A stretch of 64,000 nucleotides of DNA from an uncultured Trichococcus sp. (GTDB taxonomy: Bacteria; Bacillota; Bacilli; Lactobacillales; Aerococcaceae): contig NZ_OY764015.1 of NCBI RefSeq assembly GCF_963667775.1, positions 2,841,001 to 2,905,000 on the forward strand. Direction: 5' to 3'. The notes under the pieces are model-generated. The model was not told the DNA's origin. It ran no database searches and saw nothing but the letters and a program-made list of their open reading frames with translations. Shown here piece by piece: positions 38,278 to 47,232 of this stretch (its first letter is position 1; every line of letters begins with the position of its first letter). A program made the position numbers and the translations under genes.

Positions 38278-39282
38278 ATGTTTGAACTGGACCATTTTTT
38301 AAGGGAAGAAACCAAAGTCGAAAAAGAGCAACGCAAGTCTGGGTTCAATGTGACGGATCCCGATATCCTCGACGAATTGATTTTGAGTGGAAATAAGTTC
38401 CGCTTGAATGGCGATTTCCTAATGAGTGAGGAAATGTTCTTCAAAAAAGGGGATGTCCATATCCGGAAGCACAATCGCTATTCGGATATGCCATTGCACC
38501 ATCATCAGTTTCTGGAGTTGAATTACATGTATTCCGGATCCTGCACCCAGGAAGTCAGCGGCGAAAAAATCGTCCTCACCGAAGGCGACATCATCATGCT
38601 GGATCGGGGCAGTTCGCATTCCTTCCGGGCGTTGGGCGAAAACGACATCCTTATCAATGTCCTGTTGAAAGTGGAGACAATCAATACAAAAATCCTGCAG
38701 CAGCTCGTGAAAAAACGCGGAGTATTGACTGAGTTTCTGGTGTTGGCAAGCCAACGCACCCACGAAGAGGATCAGTTTTTGGTATTCCGGACGGGAGAAA
38801 ATGTAAAAGTACAAACTTTCATGCAGTACATCTTGGAGGAATACTACGGAGGAACCGAACCGAATATCGAAGTGATCCACCTCTACCTGCCATTGTTGTT
38901 CATGGAACTGGCGCGCACGTTCGAAGAGGAAACGAAAGGGCAACAAGGCCACCAGAATCAGGTTGTCACGGAAGCGTTGGCCATCATCGAAAAAGACTAT
39001 CGCATGCTTTCTTTGGAAATGCTGGCGCAGCAATTGGGCTTCAACAAGAATTATTTAGGGAACCTGATCAAAAAAGAGACGGGGGATACCTTCAAACAGT
39101 TGCTGCAGCGCCAACGCATGCTGCACGCGCATCATCTGCTGCTTTATTCGAATTATTCGATGGAGGAAATTTCCGAGGAAATCGGCTACCTGGATACGAG
39201 CTATTTCTTCCGGTCCTTCAAGAAAGCGCACGGCAAGACGCCAGGGCAGGTCCGCGATGAAGCTTTGCGCAGGGACCTGTAG
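38278..39282 (+). CDS. AraC-family regulator in the rhamnoside locus (copy 3)
   Basis: A 334-residue regulator with the same layout as the copies at 18492 and 34664: a cupin sensor (RYSDMPLHHHQFLELNYMYSG, then LTEGDIIMLDRGSSHS) and an AraC DNA-binding pair (LAQQLGFNKNYLGNLIKK, then IGYLDTSYFFRSFKKAHG). The ATG at 38278 follows GAGAGGAG by 7 nt; the reading frame open back to 38182 would run across the terminator. It lies just before the GPH symporter and second rhamnosidase, its likely targets. Confidence 0.87.
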   Translation: MFELDHFLREETKVEKEQRKSGFNVTDPDILDELILSGNKFRLNGDFLMSEEMFFKKGDVHIRKHNRYSDMPLHHHQFLELNYMYSGSCTQEVSGEKIVLTEGDIIMLDRGSSHSFRALGENDILINVLLKVETINTKILQQLVKKRGVLTEFLVLASQRTHEEDQFLVFRTGENVKVQTFMQYILEEYYGGTEPNIEVIHLYLPLLFMELARTFEEETKGQQGHQNQVVTEALAIIEKDYRMLSLEMLAQQLGFNKNYLGNLIKKETGDTFKQLLQRQRMLHAHHLLLYSNYSMEEISEEIGYLDTSYFFRSFKKAHGKTPGQVRDEALRRDL

Positions 39283-39290
39283 TTTGACCA

Positions 39291-39366
39291 CTTTGTTCTG
39301 TTCAGGCGACATTGTAAGCCTTTGCCGAAAACGGTTTAATTAGGGTGTAAACAAAACAGAACAAAG
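39291..39366. promoter_or_regulatory. Perfect 12-bp inverted repeat around the symporter promoter
   Basis: CTTTGTTCTGTT (39291-39302) and AACAGAACAAAG (39355-39366) are exact inverses, with 52 nt between. A possible promoter (TTGTAA, 17-bp spacer, TTTAAT) lies between the arms. The second arm overlaps the AAAGGAG ribosome site of the symporter gene. As DNA it could be a two-site operator for looping; as RNA it would bury the ribosome site. Confidence 0.65.
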
Positions 39367-39378
39367 GAGAGTTTAATT

Positions 39379-40755
39379 ATGGCAACTGAAACAAGAATTT
39401 TGGCCCAAGCAGACGAAAACAAGATGCCTTTGAGCGAGAAGCTCACGTTCGGCTTCGGGAATCTGGCAGCCAACCTGATGCTGACGACAGCCAGTTCCTT
39501 CATCACTTATTATTACACCGATGTAATCGGCCTGAGCGCAGTCATCGTCGGCAATATCCTCTTATGGGCGCGACTTTTTGATGGCGCTTCCGATTTGGCG
39601 ATGGGCGCGCTCGTCGACAAGACGCGTTCGAAACACGGAAAGGCCAGACCTTGGATTTTATGGATGGCAATCCCATATGCGTTGGCAATGATACTCTTAT
39701 TCACTTCTCCTGATTTTCTCGGATCGACGGGCAAAGCCGTCTATGCTTTCGTGACTTATGTGATCGCTTTGGCTGGTGTCTACACAGCGACGATGGTTCC
39801 CTATAACGCAATGATCGGTACGACGACCTCGAATCCTGTCGATCGCGGCAACCTTTCGACATCACGTACGCTTGCTGGGTTTGTGGGGGCGATGGGAGTG
39901 ACTGCAGCGGTGCTGCCGATTGTCACTTTCTTCGGTGGCGATAAACAGGCTTGGACCTGGATGGCGGTTGTTTTCGGGGTTATTTCATCACTATTGTTAT
40001 TGCTCTTATTCAAAAATTCAAAGGAACGTGTCATCGAAACTACTGTTGCTGTCGAAAAGGTGCCGTTGAAAACGAACATCAAAGCACTGCTGCAGAATAA
40101 ATACTGGATCATCATGATTCTTTACATGATGATCGGCTTCATCAGTTCCGGTTTGGGCGGCATCAATATCTTTTACGCACAATGGATTTTAGGGGATCCC
40201 GCAAAAGTCGCGGTAATCGGAATCCTGTCCTTTATGCCGATTGCGGTAGGCGCGGTATTCATGCCGTTGCTGTTGAGCAAGTTCAGCAAAAAAATAATCG
40301 TGTTATCGGGAAGCTTCGTGATGCTGCTCGGGTTGGGGATCATCGCGCTGTTCCCGGAAAACTTCACGATGATTTTGGTCGGTTTGGTCATCCGCGGACT
40401 CGGCATCGCACCGGGAGCTGTTGCAGGCTTCGCCATGTTGGGTGACGTTGCCGATTACGGCGAATGGAAAACGGGCATCCGCAGCGAAGGATTGATTTTC
40501 TCGGCAGGAACGTTTGCCGAAAAAGTCGGCTCCGGAGTGGGCGGGCTGATTCTGGGTGTCGTTTTGGGGCTTGGCGGCTATGTGTCTCAAGGGGCAACGC
40601 AATCAGCAGAAGCTTTATTCGCGATCAAGGCAATCTTCGCCTATCTGCCGATAGCTTTCACGGCAATCTGTATTCTACTGATTTTGTTCTATGATTTGGA
40701 CAAAAAACTTCCAGAAATTGCGGAAGATTTGAAAGCGAAACGAGTGAACGGATAA
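39379..40755 (+). CDS. GPH-family glycoside:cation symporter
   Basis: A 458-residue membrane protein of the glycoside-pentoside-hexuronide symporter family (MelB type) with about 12 helices. Typical motifs are KLTFGFGNLAANLM at the N-terminus, ARLFDGASDLAMGALVDKT and RPWILWMAIPYA, with GDVADYGEWKTG in the C-terminal half. Such transporters bring in intact oligosaccharides or glycosides with Na+ or H+. It directly precedes a GH78 gene whose product lacks a signal peptide, so a rhamnoside is the likely cargo. AAAGGAG lies before the ATG. Confidence 0.88.
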   Translation: MATETRILAQADENKMPLSEKLTFGFGNLAANLMLTTASSFITYYYTDVIGLSAVIVGNILLWARLFDGASDLAMGALVDKTRSKHGKARPWILWMAIPYALAMILLFTSPDFLGSTGKAVYAFVTYVIALAGVYTATMVPYNAMIGTTTSNPVDRGNLSTSRTLAGFVGAMGVTAAVLPIVTFFGGDKQAWTWMAVVFGVISSLLLLLLFKNSKERVIETTVAVEKVPLKTNIKALLQNKYWIIMILYMMIGFISSGLGGINIFYAQWILGDPAKVAVIGILSFMPIAVGAVFMPLLLSKFSKKIIVLSGSFVMLLGLGIIALFPENFTMILVGLVIRGLGIAPGAVAGFAMLGDVADYGEWKTGIRSEGLIFSAGTFAEKVGSGVGGLILGVVLGLGGYVSQGATQSAEALFAIKAIFAYLPIAFTAICILLILFYDLDKKLPEIAEDLKAKRVNG

Positions 40756-40761
40756 TGTTAC

Positions 40762-40793
40762 AGGCTGCCGCATCATAGGCAGCCTATTTTTTA
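40762..40793 (+). terminator. Intra-operon terminator or attenuator
   Basis: AGGCTGCC (40762-40769) pairs with GGCAGCCT (40778-40785), followed by ATTTTTT. It lies between the symporter and GH78 copy 2, and no new promoter is obvious before the latter, so partial read-through may set expression ratios. Confidence 0.75.
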
Positions 40794-40810
40794 AGACAGG
40801 AGCAAAAACA

Positions 40811-43675
40811 ATGAATACATACAATCTGAAAACCAATCACATCCTGAATCCCATCGGCTTTTCACTGGATGCACTGACGCTCTCTTGGATAACGGAAGCC
40901 CCGTTTGAGGAAGAGCTGCTAGGGCCCCGTGTCATCATTGCCTTAGATGAGAACTTTGAAGAGGTCATCCATGACAGCGGAATGCAAGCCGATTTGGATC
41001 ATCTGTGCTATCAGCCGGAAATCAAACTGCAGCCGCGCACACGCTACTTTTGGAAAGTGATCACGAAGAACGCTGGCGGAGAGGAGTTTTCTTCCGAAAT
41101 CCAGTACTTCGAGACGGCGAAGGAAGAGGAACACTGGACCGGGAAATGGATCGAACCTGCCCGACAGATGGAAAGGATGCCGCTTGTCCGGAAATTGTTC
41201 CGCCTGCCTGCAAAATCTATCCGCGAGGCACGTGTTTATGCGACAGGACTGGGCATTTATGAACTGTACCTGAACGGTAAAAAAATCGGCGATGAATATT
41301 TGGCTCCCGGTTTCCATTCCTATGATTTTTGGCAGCAGTACCAGACGTACGATATCACAGAAGCCCTTCAAGCAGGCGGAAATGCGATCGGCTTCATGCT
41401 GGGGGACGGCTGGTACAAAGGACGCTTCGGCTTCGACGGCGGATACGAAGATCTGTACGGGGACCAATTCCGCCTGATTGCGGAATGCATCGTCACTTAT
41501 GAGGACGGAACTGAAGAAATCATTGCCACCGATGATACCTGGGAGGTTGCGGAGGGACCGCTCGTCTCCAGCAGCATCTACGACGGGGAAGTATATGACG
41601 CGAACCTGGAAATCCACGGTTGGAACAAGTACAGCGAAGCAGCATCAGATGTTTGTTGGGAACCGATGCAACTGAACGACGCGGGCACCGAAAAACTTCA
41701 GGCACGCTTGAGCGTTCCGGTCAAAATCGTGGATGCTTTTGTGCCGGAACTGATCCTGACGCCGGTGGGGGAACAGGTGCTGGACTTCAAACAGAACATG
41801 ACTGGGTGGATCACTTTCACCGCTGATGTGCCAAAGGGGACCGTCATTACCTATGAGGTCGGCGAAGTACTGCAGGAAGGCAATTTTTATCGCGATAATC
41901 TGCGTACGGCAGAAGCGAAGTTCACCTACATCAGCAACGGTAAACCGGCAGAAGTACGTCCGTACTTCACTTTCTATGGATTCCGCTATGCAAAAATCAC
42001 CGGTGTTGACCTTCTGGAGAAGGATTTCGACTTCAAAGGTTACGTACTGCAGAGTGAACTGGAAGAGACGAGCGGCATGATCACAGCCAATCCGGATGTG
42101 AACCAATTGCTGAAGAATGCGCTTTGGGGGCAAAAAGGCAATTTCCTGGATGTGCCGACGGATTGCCCGCAGCGCGATGAACGGATGGGTTGGACAGGTG
42201 ATGCGCAGATTTTTGCCCGGACAGCCAGCTACCATATGTACACGCCGGCCTTTTACAAAAAATTCATGCACGATTTGCGTCTGGAGCAAAAAGCACTGGA
42301 TGGAGCCGTACCGTTCGTAGTTCCGCAGATCAAGCCGGAAGGAGATGCCGGATTCGTTACCGGAGCCGGTGCGGCCGCCTGGTCGGATGCGGCGACGGTC
42401 ATTCCCTGGGTACTTTATGAACAATACGGCGATCGTTCGTTGCTGAAGGAACACTATCCGACCATGAAAGATTGGGTGGACTATATCGTTAGCGAAGATA
42501 CGAAATCCGGTGGCAAACGCCTCTGGACGAGCGGCTTCCAGTTCGGCGACTGGTTGGCGTTGGACGGGGACAATCCGCAATCGCCGATGGGCGGAACCGA
42601 CACCTCTCTGGTTGCATCCGTGTACTACTATCATTCGGCGTCCTTGCTGGCACGGGCCGCGGAGGTCCTTAACAATACTAGTGATGCGTTGGCATACACC
42701 AAATTGGCCGCGGAAGTGAAACAAGCCATCCAAAATGAATACTTGACCATTACGGGCCGCTTGGCGGTAACGACCCAAACTGCCTACATTCTGTTCCACT
42801 ATTTCGATCTTTGCCCGGAACCATTCAAAGAGCGGATGACAAAAGACTTCTATGATAAAGTCATTTCCAGCGGCGTCCACCTGCAGACCGGATTCGTCGG
42901 AACGCCCTATTTTGCGGAAGCTTTGAGCAGAAATGGGATGAACGAACTGGCGTATGGGTTGCTGCTGAATGAGGATTATCCGAGCTGGCTGTTCGCGGTG
43001 AAAATGGGTGCGACCACCATCTGGGAACGCTGGAATTCGATCCTGCCGGACGGGAAAATCTCCGGTACGGACATGAATTCCCTGAACCACTATGCTTATG
43101 GCTCGATCGTGGAGTGGCTGTACCGTTGCGTCCTGGGCATCCAGGCGGACAGCAACCAGCCGGGATACAAACATTTCTTCCTGACACCACAACCGAGCGC
43201 ACAGTTGGGCAAAGCGGAAGGGTATTACCAATCCGTTTCCGGCCGCATCGAAAGTGCGTGGGAAATTCTGGCGGACGGACAATTGGATTTCGCTTTCCGC
43301 GTGCCTTTCGGGACGACCGCCACCATCAGCCTGCCTGATATGTTGCTTGAAACAGCGCAGAAAACGGAGTGGCTCCGGTCTGCGGTCGTTGCCGGGGACG
43401 GTGCAAAAGTCACAGTCCCAGCAGGTGAATACCGCATCACGTACATGCCGACACGGAACTATCGACCTGAAGTCACAACTGAGTTGTCCTTCCGGGAGTT
43501 ACTGGAATACACGCCAGCCCGGAAAGTGATTTTTGAACAGTTACCGATGATGCGCAACAACGACATCGCCTTGCAGTACCTGGATATGCCGATGGAAAAC
43601 TTCAAGGACCTGCCGATTGTTTCCAATTTTGTCAGCGAACAAGCTTTGGAACGGATGAATGCGTCTTTTGCATGA
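40811..43675 (+). CDS. Alpha-L-rhamnosidase, GH78 (copy 2)
   Basis: A 954-residue cytosolic GH78 rhamnosidase with N-terminal beta-sandwiches (GKWIEPARQM, then VYATGLGIYELYLNGKKIG), the (alpha/alpha)6 barrel and a C-terminal sandwich. The catalytic block DCPQRDERMGWTGD runs 451-464 with general-acid candidate Glu457, and the base candidate Glu739 lies in TIWERWNS, 21 residues before His760. Unlike copy 1, the Asp of RDER is intact. No signal peptide. It follows the symporter gene and probably hydrolyses its cargo. The two GH78 copies are diverged, so different substrates are likely. Confidence 0.93.
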   Translation: MNTYNLKTNHILNPIGFSLDALTLSWITEAPFEEELLGPRVIIALDENFEEVIHDSGMQADLDHLCYQPEIKLQPRTRYFWKVITKNAGGEEFSSEIQYFETAKEEEHWTGKWIEPARQMERMPLVRKLFRLPAKSIREARVYATGLGIYELYLNGKKIGDEYLAPGFHSYDFWQQYQTYDITEALQAGGNAIGFMLGDGWYKGRFGFDGGYEDLYGDQFRLIAECIVTYEDGTEEIIATDDTWEVAEGPLVSSSIYDGEVYDANLEIHGWNKYSEAASDVCWEPMQLNDAGTEKLQARLSVPVKIVDAFVPELILTPVGEQVLDFKQNMTGWITFTADVPKGTVITYEVGEVLQEGNFYRDNLRTAEAKFTYISNGKPAEVRPYFTFYGFRYAKITGVDLLEKDFDFKGYVLQSELEETSGMITANPDVNQLLKNALWGQKGNFLDVPTDCPQRDERMGWTGDAQIFARTASYHMYTPAFYKKFMHDLRLEQKALDGAVPFVVPQIKPEGDAGFVTGAGAAAWSDAATVIPWVLYEQYGDRSLLKEHYPTMKDWVDYIVSEDTKSGGKRLWTSGFQFGDWLALDGDNPQSPMGGTDTSLVASVYYYHSASLLARAAEVLNNTSDALAYTKLAAEVKQAIQNEYLTITGRLAVTTQTAYILFHYFDLCPEPFKERMTKDFYDKVISSGVHLQTGFVGTPYFAEALSRNGMNELAYGLLLNEDYPSWLFAVKMGATTIWERWNSILPDGKISGTDMNSLNHYAYGSIVEWLYRCVLGIQADSNQPGYKHFFLTPQPSAQLGKAEGYYQSVSGRIESAWEILADGQLDFAFRVPFGTTATISLPDMLLETAQKTEWLRSAVVAGDGAKVTVPAGEYRITYMPTRNYRPEVTTELSFRELLEYTPARKVIFEQLPMMRNNDIALQYLDMPMENFKDLPIVSNFVSEQALERMNASFA

Positions 43676-43771
43676 AGGCTTTTCCAGCCTAAGGATACAG
43701 TGATTCTTCAGCAGGTTGCATAAGCAGAAGGGGAATGAATATGATAGCGGCAAAAAAGCCGAGTGCAGAAG

Positions 43772-44060
43772 CCAATGTCATTAACTTAAGCAACTTGACA
43801 ACTGTAAAAAAGCGAGGATGCATGATGCATTCTCGCCTTTTTTTTGACTACGGGGCCAACTTGTTGAATGTTCCTCAGATATTCGACAATTTCGGTCCGA
43901 CAGGATGTCAAATTGTCGAAAGTTTCTCGGCATTCGACAATCTCGGTCCAAGCTGGTGTCAAATTGTCGAATCTACCGCTCCTATTCGACAGTTTTGGCC
44001 ACCGCGCTGAGCATTCCTCCTGCCTCTTATTTGTCAATAGCCTTAAGTTAATGACATTGG
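43772..44060. mobile_element. 289-bp MITE-like element with perfect 19-bp terminal inverted repeats
   Basis: CCAATGTCATTAACTTAAG (43772-43790) is the exact inverse of CTTAAGTTAATGACATTGG (44042-44060). An AAG lies just outside each end and may be a 3-bp target duplication. Inside are a terminator hairpin (43811-43845) and three hairpin units with TTGTTGAA or TTGTCGAA arms at 43861, 43913 and 43964 (steps 52 and 51). There is no room for a transposase. A related copy lacking the left end is at 34413-34595. Confidence 0.8.
43811..43845 (+). terminator. Terminator inside the MITE-like element
   Basis: AGCGAGGATGCA pairs with TGCATTCTCGC (one G-T pair) around a 3-nt loop, followed by eight Ts. 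It is the first strong terminator downstream of GH78 copy 2. Confidence 0.85.
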
Positions 44061-44179
44061 AAGACAGATGAGCTCGGTCTTTTTTTGCTGTAGCGCCGTC
44101 TGCTGATATAATGGAACTGTGGAGAAACTCTTTGTTGGCGTGCCGGAATGCCTGTCCGTAAAGAATGGAGGGTAAGGAT

Positions 44180-44920
44180 ATGCTAGTCGATTGGGCCACT
44201 ATGAGCAGCAACTATGCGAACTTTGCCGGGATACTCGCCGGGTTTGTGTTCAGCGGTATTTTCTTGCTTCTTGAAGACGAGAAAAGGGACGCTTCCGAGG
44301 TCATCAGCATCTTGATTGTCGGCTTTTTTGGACTACTGCTCACAGCCTTTTTGTTTTCGAACATCAGTGGGATGGCTGCGGAGGCAAATGATTTGGGCCG
44401 AATCCGAATGGTAGCCTTCCATATGGTTATAGCCAGTATCATCTTCTCAATCGCGATTATGCAAATGTTCCTGAGCTTAGTTTTCATCTTCATCCTTTAT
44501 CAACTGCCGACGCAAGTCATCAGGCTGGGGAAAACGATCTACTACGGATCGGCCCTTATTGCAACGATGTTTGTGATCAGAACGATTCCGGTTTTGTATA
44601 GCGATGAGGCCATCTTGGCTGCTTTGTCCCAGAATCTGTATCTCGCGGTAGCTTTGACCGCGGTACTTATGTTTATCCTCAGCAAACTTTTCAGGAGAAA
44701 ACTGGATGCCCTGTTCGAACGCTACTTCATCATGATCATTACCGCCACTTTCCTGTTCATGCTGCTGCTCGTTGTCCTTTACAATACCCAGATCCATCTG
44801 AAGGATATTCCCGTAATCGTCGATCAAGTCATTATGGGGATGTTCACGGTCAATATGATGATCAACAACTTCAGCATCAACCACGAATACCGCATGCTGC
44901 AGCTGCACAACAAAAAATGA
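44180..44920 (+). CDS. Integral membrane protein of unknown function
   Basis: A 246-residue protein with about seven hydrophobic segments (near residues 14-32, 43-62, 78-110, 118-136, 150-170, 184-204 and 214-232). I do not recognise the family. The N-terminus WATMSSNYANFAGILAGFVFSGIFLLLED resembles small bacterial membrane proteins of unknown role. The ATG at 44180 follows GGAGGG; an ATG at 44165 precedes that site. It lies between the MITE-like element and the ula-type regulator and shares no operon with either. Confidence 0.7.
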   Translation: MLVDWATMSSNYANFAGILAGFVFSGIFLLLEDEKRDASEVISILIVGFFGLLLTAFLFSNISGMAAEANDLGRIRMVAFHMVIASIIFSIAIMQMFLSLVFIFILYQLPTQVIRLGKTIYYGSALIATMFVIRTIPVLYSDEAILAALSQNLYLAVALTAVLMFILSKLFRRKLDALFERYFIMIITATFLFMLLLVVLYNTQIHLKDIPVIVDQVIMGMFTVNMMINNFSINHEYRMLQLHNKK

Positions 44921-44950
44921 ACGTTTTGTGTCCGTTTGGTGATTTTTATT

Positions 44951-44978
44951 TTGATTTTACGATTGTTTAAAGTACAAT
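44951..44978 (+). promoter_or_regulatory. Promoter of the DeoR-type regulator gene
   Basis: TTGATT (44951-44956), a 16-bp spacer and TACAAT (44973-44978) lie 26 bp before the start codon. Confidence 0.65.
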
Positions 44979-45003
44979 GTAAGAAAAGGATCGGGGTGAA
45001 TAT

Positions 45004-45822
45004 ATGAAGTCAAGTCAAGGAATTGTATACAAGAGAAGGCAGCACATACTGAAGGCACTTCAAGAAAAGAAAGTAGTGTTAGTGGAAGATTTGGCGAAAG
45101 AACTGGATGTTTCAGAAATCACGATCAGACGGGATCTGCAGAGTTTCGACGACCAGCATCTCATCGAGCGTTTTTATGGAGGCGCCCGTCTTTTGGAGGG
45201 GTCTTTCCAAAAAGAAGAATATCCGGCAGTCAGACCACATCGGTCGAAGAAACAGGCAATCGCGAAATTGGCTGCCACTTTGGTCAATGATCACGATATG
45301 GTCTTCATCAATTCGGGATCGACCGCTTTCCTTTTGCTCAACTATCTGTCGGATCGTAATGTCACCATCATAACGAACAACGGTCGGGCAATCTTTCGGA
45401 ATCCGTCCTCGAAAGCTGACATTGTGCTGTCGGGCGGAGAAATATATGAAAAGAAAAAATCGCTCGTCGGGGATTTCGCTTTATACACTTTCTCAAAGGT
45501 GACGGCAAATATTTGTTTTTTGGGTGTGGGCGGCATCAACGACAAAGGCATCACGACCTTTGCCTTGCCGGAAACGGCCATCAATAGGTTGATTCTGGAG
45601 CGGACGAACGGGCCGCGCATCGTAGTGGCGGAAGGCAGCAAAGTCGGCCGCGAACAAAATTTTTCCACCGCTGACATCAGCCTCGTCACGCATCTGGTGA
45701 CTGACCGTTCTGCGGATAAAGAAGAGATAAAGAAAATCGAAGCCAAGGGCGTCAAGGTACTGTATGTTACCGATGTTGCCGACATTAATGGCGTTACCGA
45801 TGAGAACAGAACGGAAGACTGA
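45004..45822 (+). CDS. DeoR/GlpR-family regulator, probable ascorbate operon repressor
   Basis: A 272-residue regulator with an N-terminal DeoR helix-turn-helix (RRQHILKALQEKK, then VSEITIRRDLQSF; residues about 10-60) and a C-terminal DeoR sensor domain (MVFINSGSTAFLLLNYL, then CFLGVGGIND). The family senses phosphorylated sugars. It is transcribed alone, in the same direction as the ula-like operon that begins about 320 bp later, and is the obvious candidate controller, comparable to UlaR. A terminator separates them. Confidence 0.85.
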   Translation: MKSSQGIVYKRRQHILKALQEKKVVLVEDLAKELDVSEITIRRDLQSFDDQHLIERFYGGARLLEGSFQKEEYPAVRPHRSKKQAIAKLAATLVNDHDMVFINSGSTAFLLLNYLSDRNVTIITNNGRAIFRNPSSKADIVLSGGEIYEKKKSLVGDFALYTFSKVTANICFLGVGGINDKGITTFALPETAINRLILERTNGPRIVVAEGSKVGREQNFSTADISLVTHLVTDRSADKEEIKKIEAKGVKVLYVTDVADINGVTDENRTED

Positions 45823-45836
45823 ATAAGAATACAAAC

Positions 45837-45889
45837 AAAAGCGACAAAACGCGGCGGGAGACTCCCGACAGTGTTTTGTCGCTTCTTTT
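45837..45889 (+). terminator. Terminator of the DeoR-type gene
   Basis: AAAAGCGACAAAAC pairs with GTTTTGTCGCTT with an inner CGGGAG/CTCCCG-like stem, followed by a T-rich tail. Confidence 0.88.
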
Positions 45890-45921
45890 GGTGTAATCAG
45901 CCTATACACCTTCATTGAAGC

Positions 45922-46116
45922 GATCATAAAGAAGAATCCCGGCGTTTGAATCGTTCGTAACCAACGAAATGATCATAAAAATAAGCTAAAGATTGTTTGT
46001 TTAGGGCCTATTGCGACTGAAAGCGTTTTATTGTATGATTACTTCATCGAAAGAAATGTTCGTTATATGAACGTTTTAAGATCGGTGTGCAAATAATAAG
46101 AAAAAGTGATCATAAC
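45922..46116. promoter_or_regulatory. Three GATCATAA boxes flanking the ula-like promoter
   Basis: GATCATAA occurs at 45922, 45971 and 46108. The second copy is part of the palindrome ATGATCAT. Two copies lie upstream of the -35 and one lies in the leader, a layout that suits a DeoR-type repressor acting by looping. A GTTCGTTATATGAAC dyad near 46059 is a further candidate. Confidence 0.5.
46011..46039 (+). promoter_or_regulatory. ula-like operon promoter with cre box in the spacer
   Basis: TTGCGA (46011-46016), a 17-bp spacer and TATGAT (46034-46039). The cre-like box TGAAAGCGTTTTA (46018-46030) lies wholly within the spacer, so CcpA binding would directly block RNA polymerase. Confidence 0.75.
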
Positions 46117-46140
46117 GATTACGCAGAAGGAGAATGACGA

Positions 46141-47205
46141 ATGGCTAATGTTAATGAGATTACAAAAGAATCATGGGTATTGAGCACATTTCCTGAATGG
46201 GGCACTTGGTTGAATGAAGAAATCGAAGACACAGTGGTTGCTGAAAATACATTCGCAATGTGGTGGCTAGGCTGTACAGGCATCTGGTTGAAATCCCATG
46301 AATCAACAAACATCCTTTGTGATTTGTGGTGCGGAACCGGTAAACAATCGCATGGCAGCGGCAAGATGAAGGATGGCCATCAGATGCAACGCATGAGCGG
46401 CGTTCAAAATATGCAGCCTAACCTCAGAGCACAGCCTTTTGTCATCGATCCTTTCGCAGTGAAAAACGTGGATGCATTGGTTGTTACGCATATCCATTCC
46501 GATCACTTGGACATCAACACGGCAGCAGCTGTTCTTAAAAACTCGAGCGATGCGGTTAAATTCGTAGGACCGCAAGCGGTTGTGGATACTTGGATCGGTT
46601 GGGGAGTTCCTGAAGAAAAATGCGTAGTCGTGAAACCGGGAGACAGCGTCAAAATCAAAGACATCGAGATTGTTGCGCTCGAAGCATTCGACCGCACAGC
46701 CTTGGTTACGGCTTCTGAAGGAGAAGTTTTAAGAGGGAAGATGCCGCAGGACATGGATTTGATCGCAGTGAACTATTTGTTCAAAACATCAGGCGGAAAC
46801 TTGTATCACGCAGGCGATTCCCACTACTGCAACTATTTCGCGAAACACGGAAACGATCACCAAGTGGATGTCTGCTTAGGGGCATTCGGTGAAAACCCAC
46901 GCGGAATCACCGACAAGGTCACTTCAGTGGACATGCTGAGAATGGCGGAATCTTTGAACGCGAAAGTAGTCATCCCGGTCCATTATGACATCTGGTCGAA
47001 CTTCCAGGCGGATCCGAAAGAACTGATTGAGCTGTGGAAATTCAAAAAAGACCGTCTCCAATACGGATTCAAACCATACATCTGGCAAGTCGGCGGAAAA
47101 TTCGTTTATCCGAATGACAAAGACAGAATGGAATTCAATTTCAACCGCGGATTTGACGATGTGTTCAGCATCGAAAATGATGTGCCTTTCAATTCCTTCC
47201 TATAA
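46141..47205 (+). CDS. ulaG: L-ascorbate-6-phosphate lactonase
   Basis: A 354-residue cytosolic metallo-beta-lactamase-fold lactonase opening L-ascorbate 6-phosphate to 3-keto-L-gulonate 6-phosphate. It has the UlaG N-terminus ([18 protein letters not shown]), the CTGIWLKS block, and the metal motif [15 protein letters not shown] at about 115-129; further ligands lie in [12 protein letters not shown]. Length matches UlaG. AAGGAG lies 8 nt before the ATG. It is first in the operon, unlike the E. coli arrangement, in which ulaG is transcribed apart from ulaABCDEF. Confidence 0.9.
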   Translation: MANVNEITKESWVLSTFPEWGTWLNEEIEDTVVAENTFAMWWLGCTGIWLKSHESTNILCDLWCGTGKQSHGSGKMKDGHQMQRMSGVQNMQPNLRAQPFVIDPFAVKNVDALVVTHIHSDHLDINTAAAVLKNSSDAVKFVGPQAVVDTWIGWGVPEEKCVVVKPGDSVKIKDIEIVALEAFDRTALVTASEGEVLRGKMPQDMDLIAVNYLFKTSGGNLYHAGDSHYCNYFAKHGNDHQVDVCLGAFGENPRGITDKVTSVDMLRMAESLNAKVVIPVHYDIWSNFQADPKELIELWKFKKDRLQYGFKPYIWQVGGKFVYPNDKDRMEFNFNRGFDDVFSIENDVPFNSFL

Positions 47206-47232
47206 GAAAAAGCACCTAAGAGGAGAGATCAT

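Noticed and set aside
43735..44071. Short plus-strand frames of 67-91 codons in the MITE-like element
   Set aside because: They cover the terminal repeats, the terminator and the hairpin units, and show no protein-like pattern.
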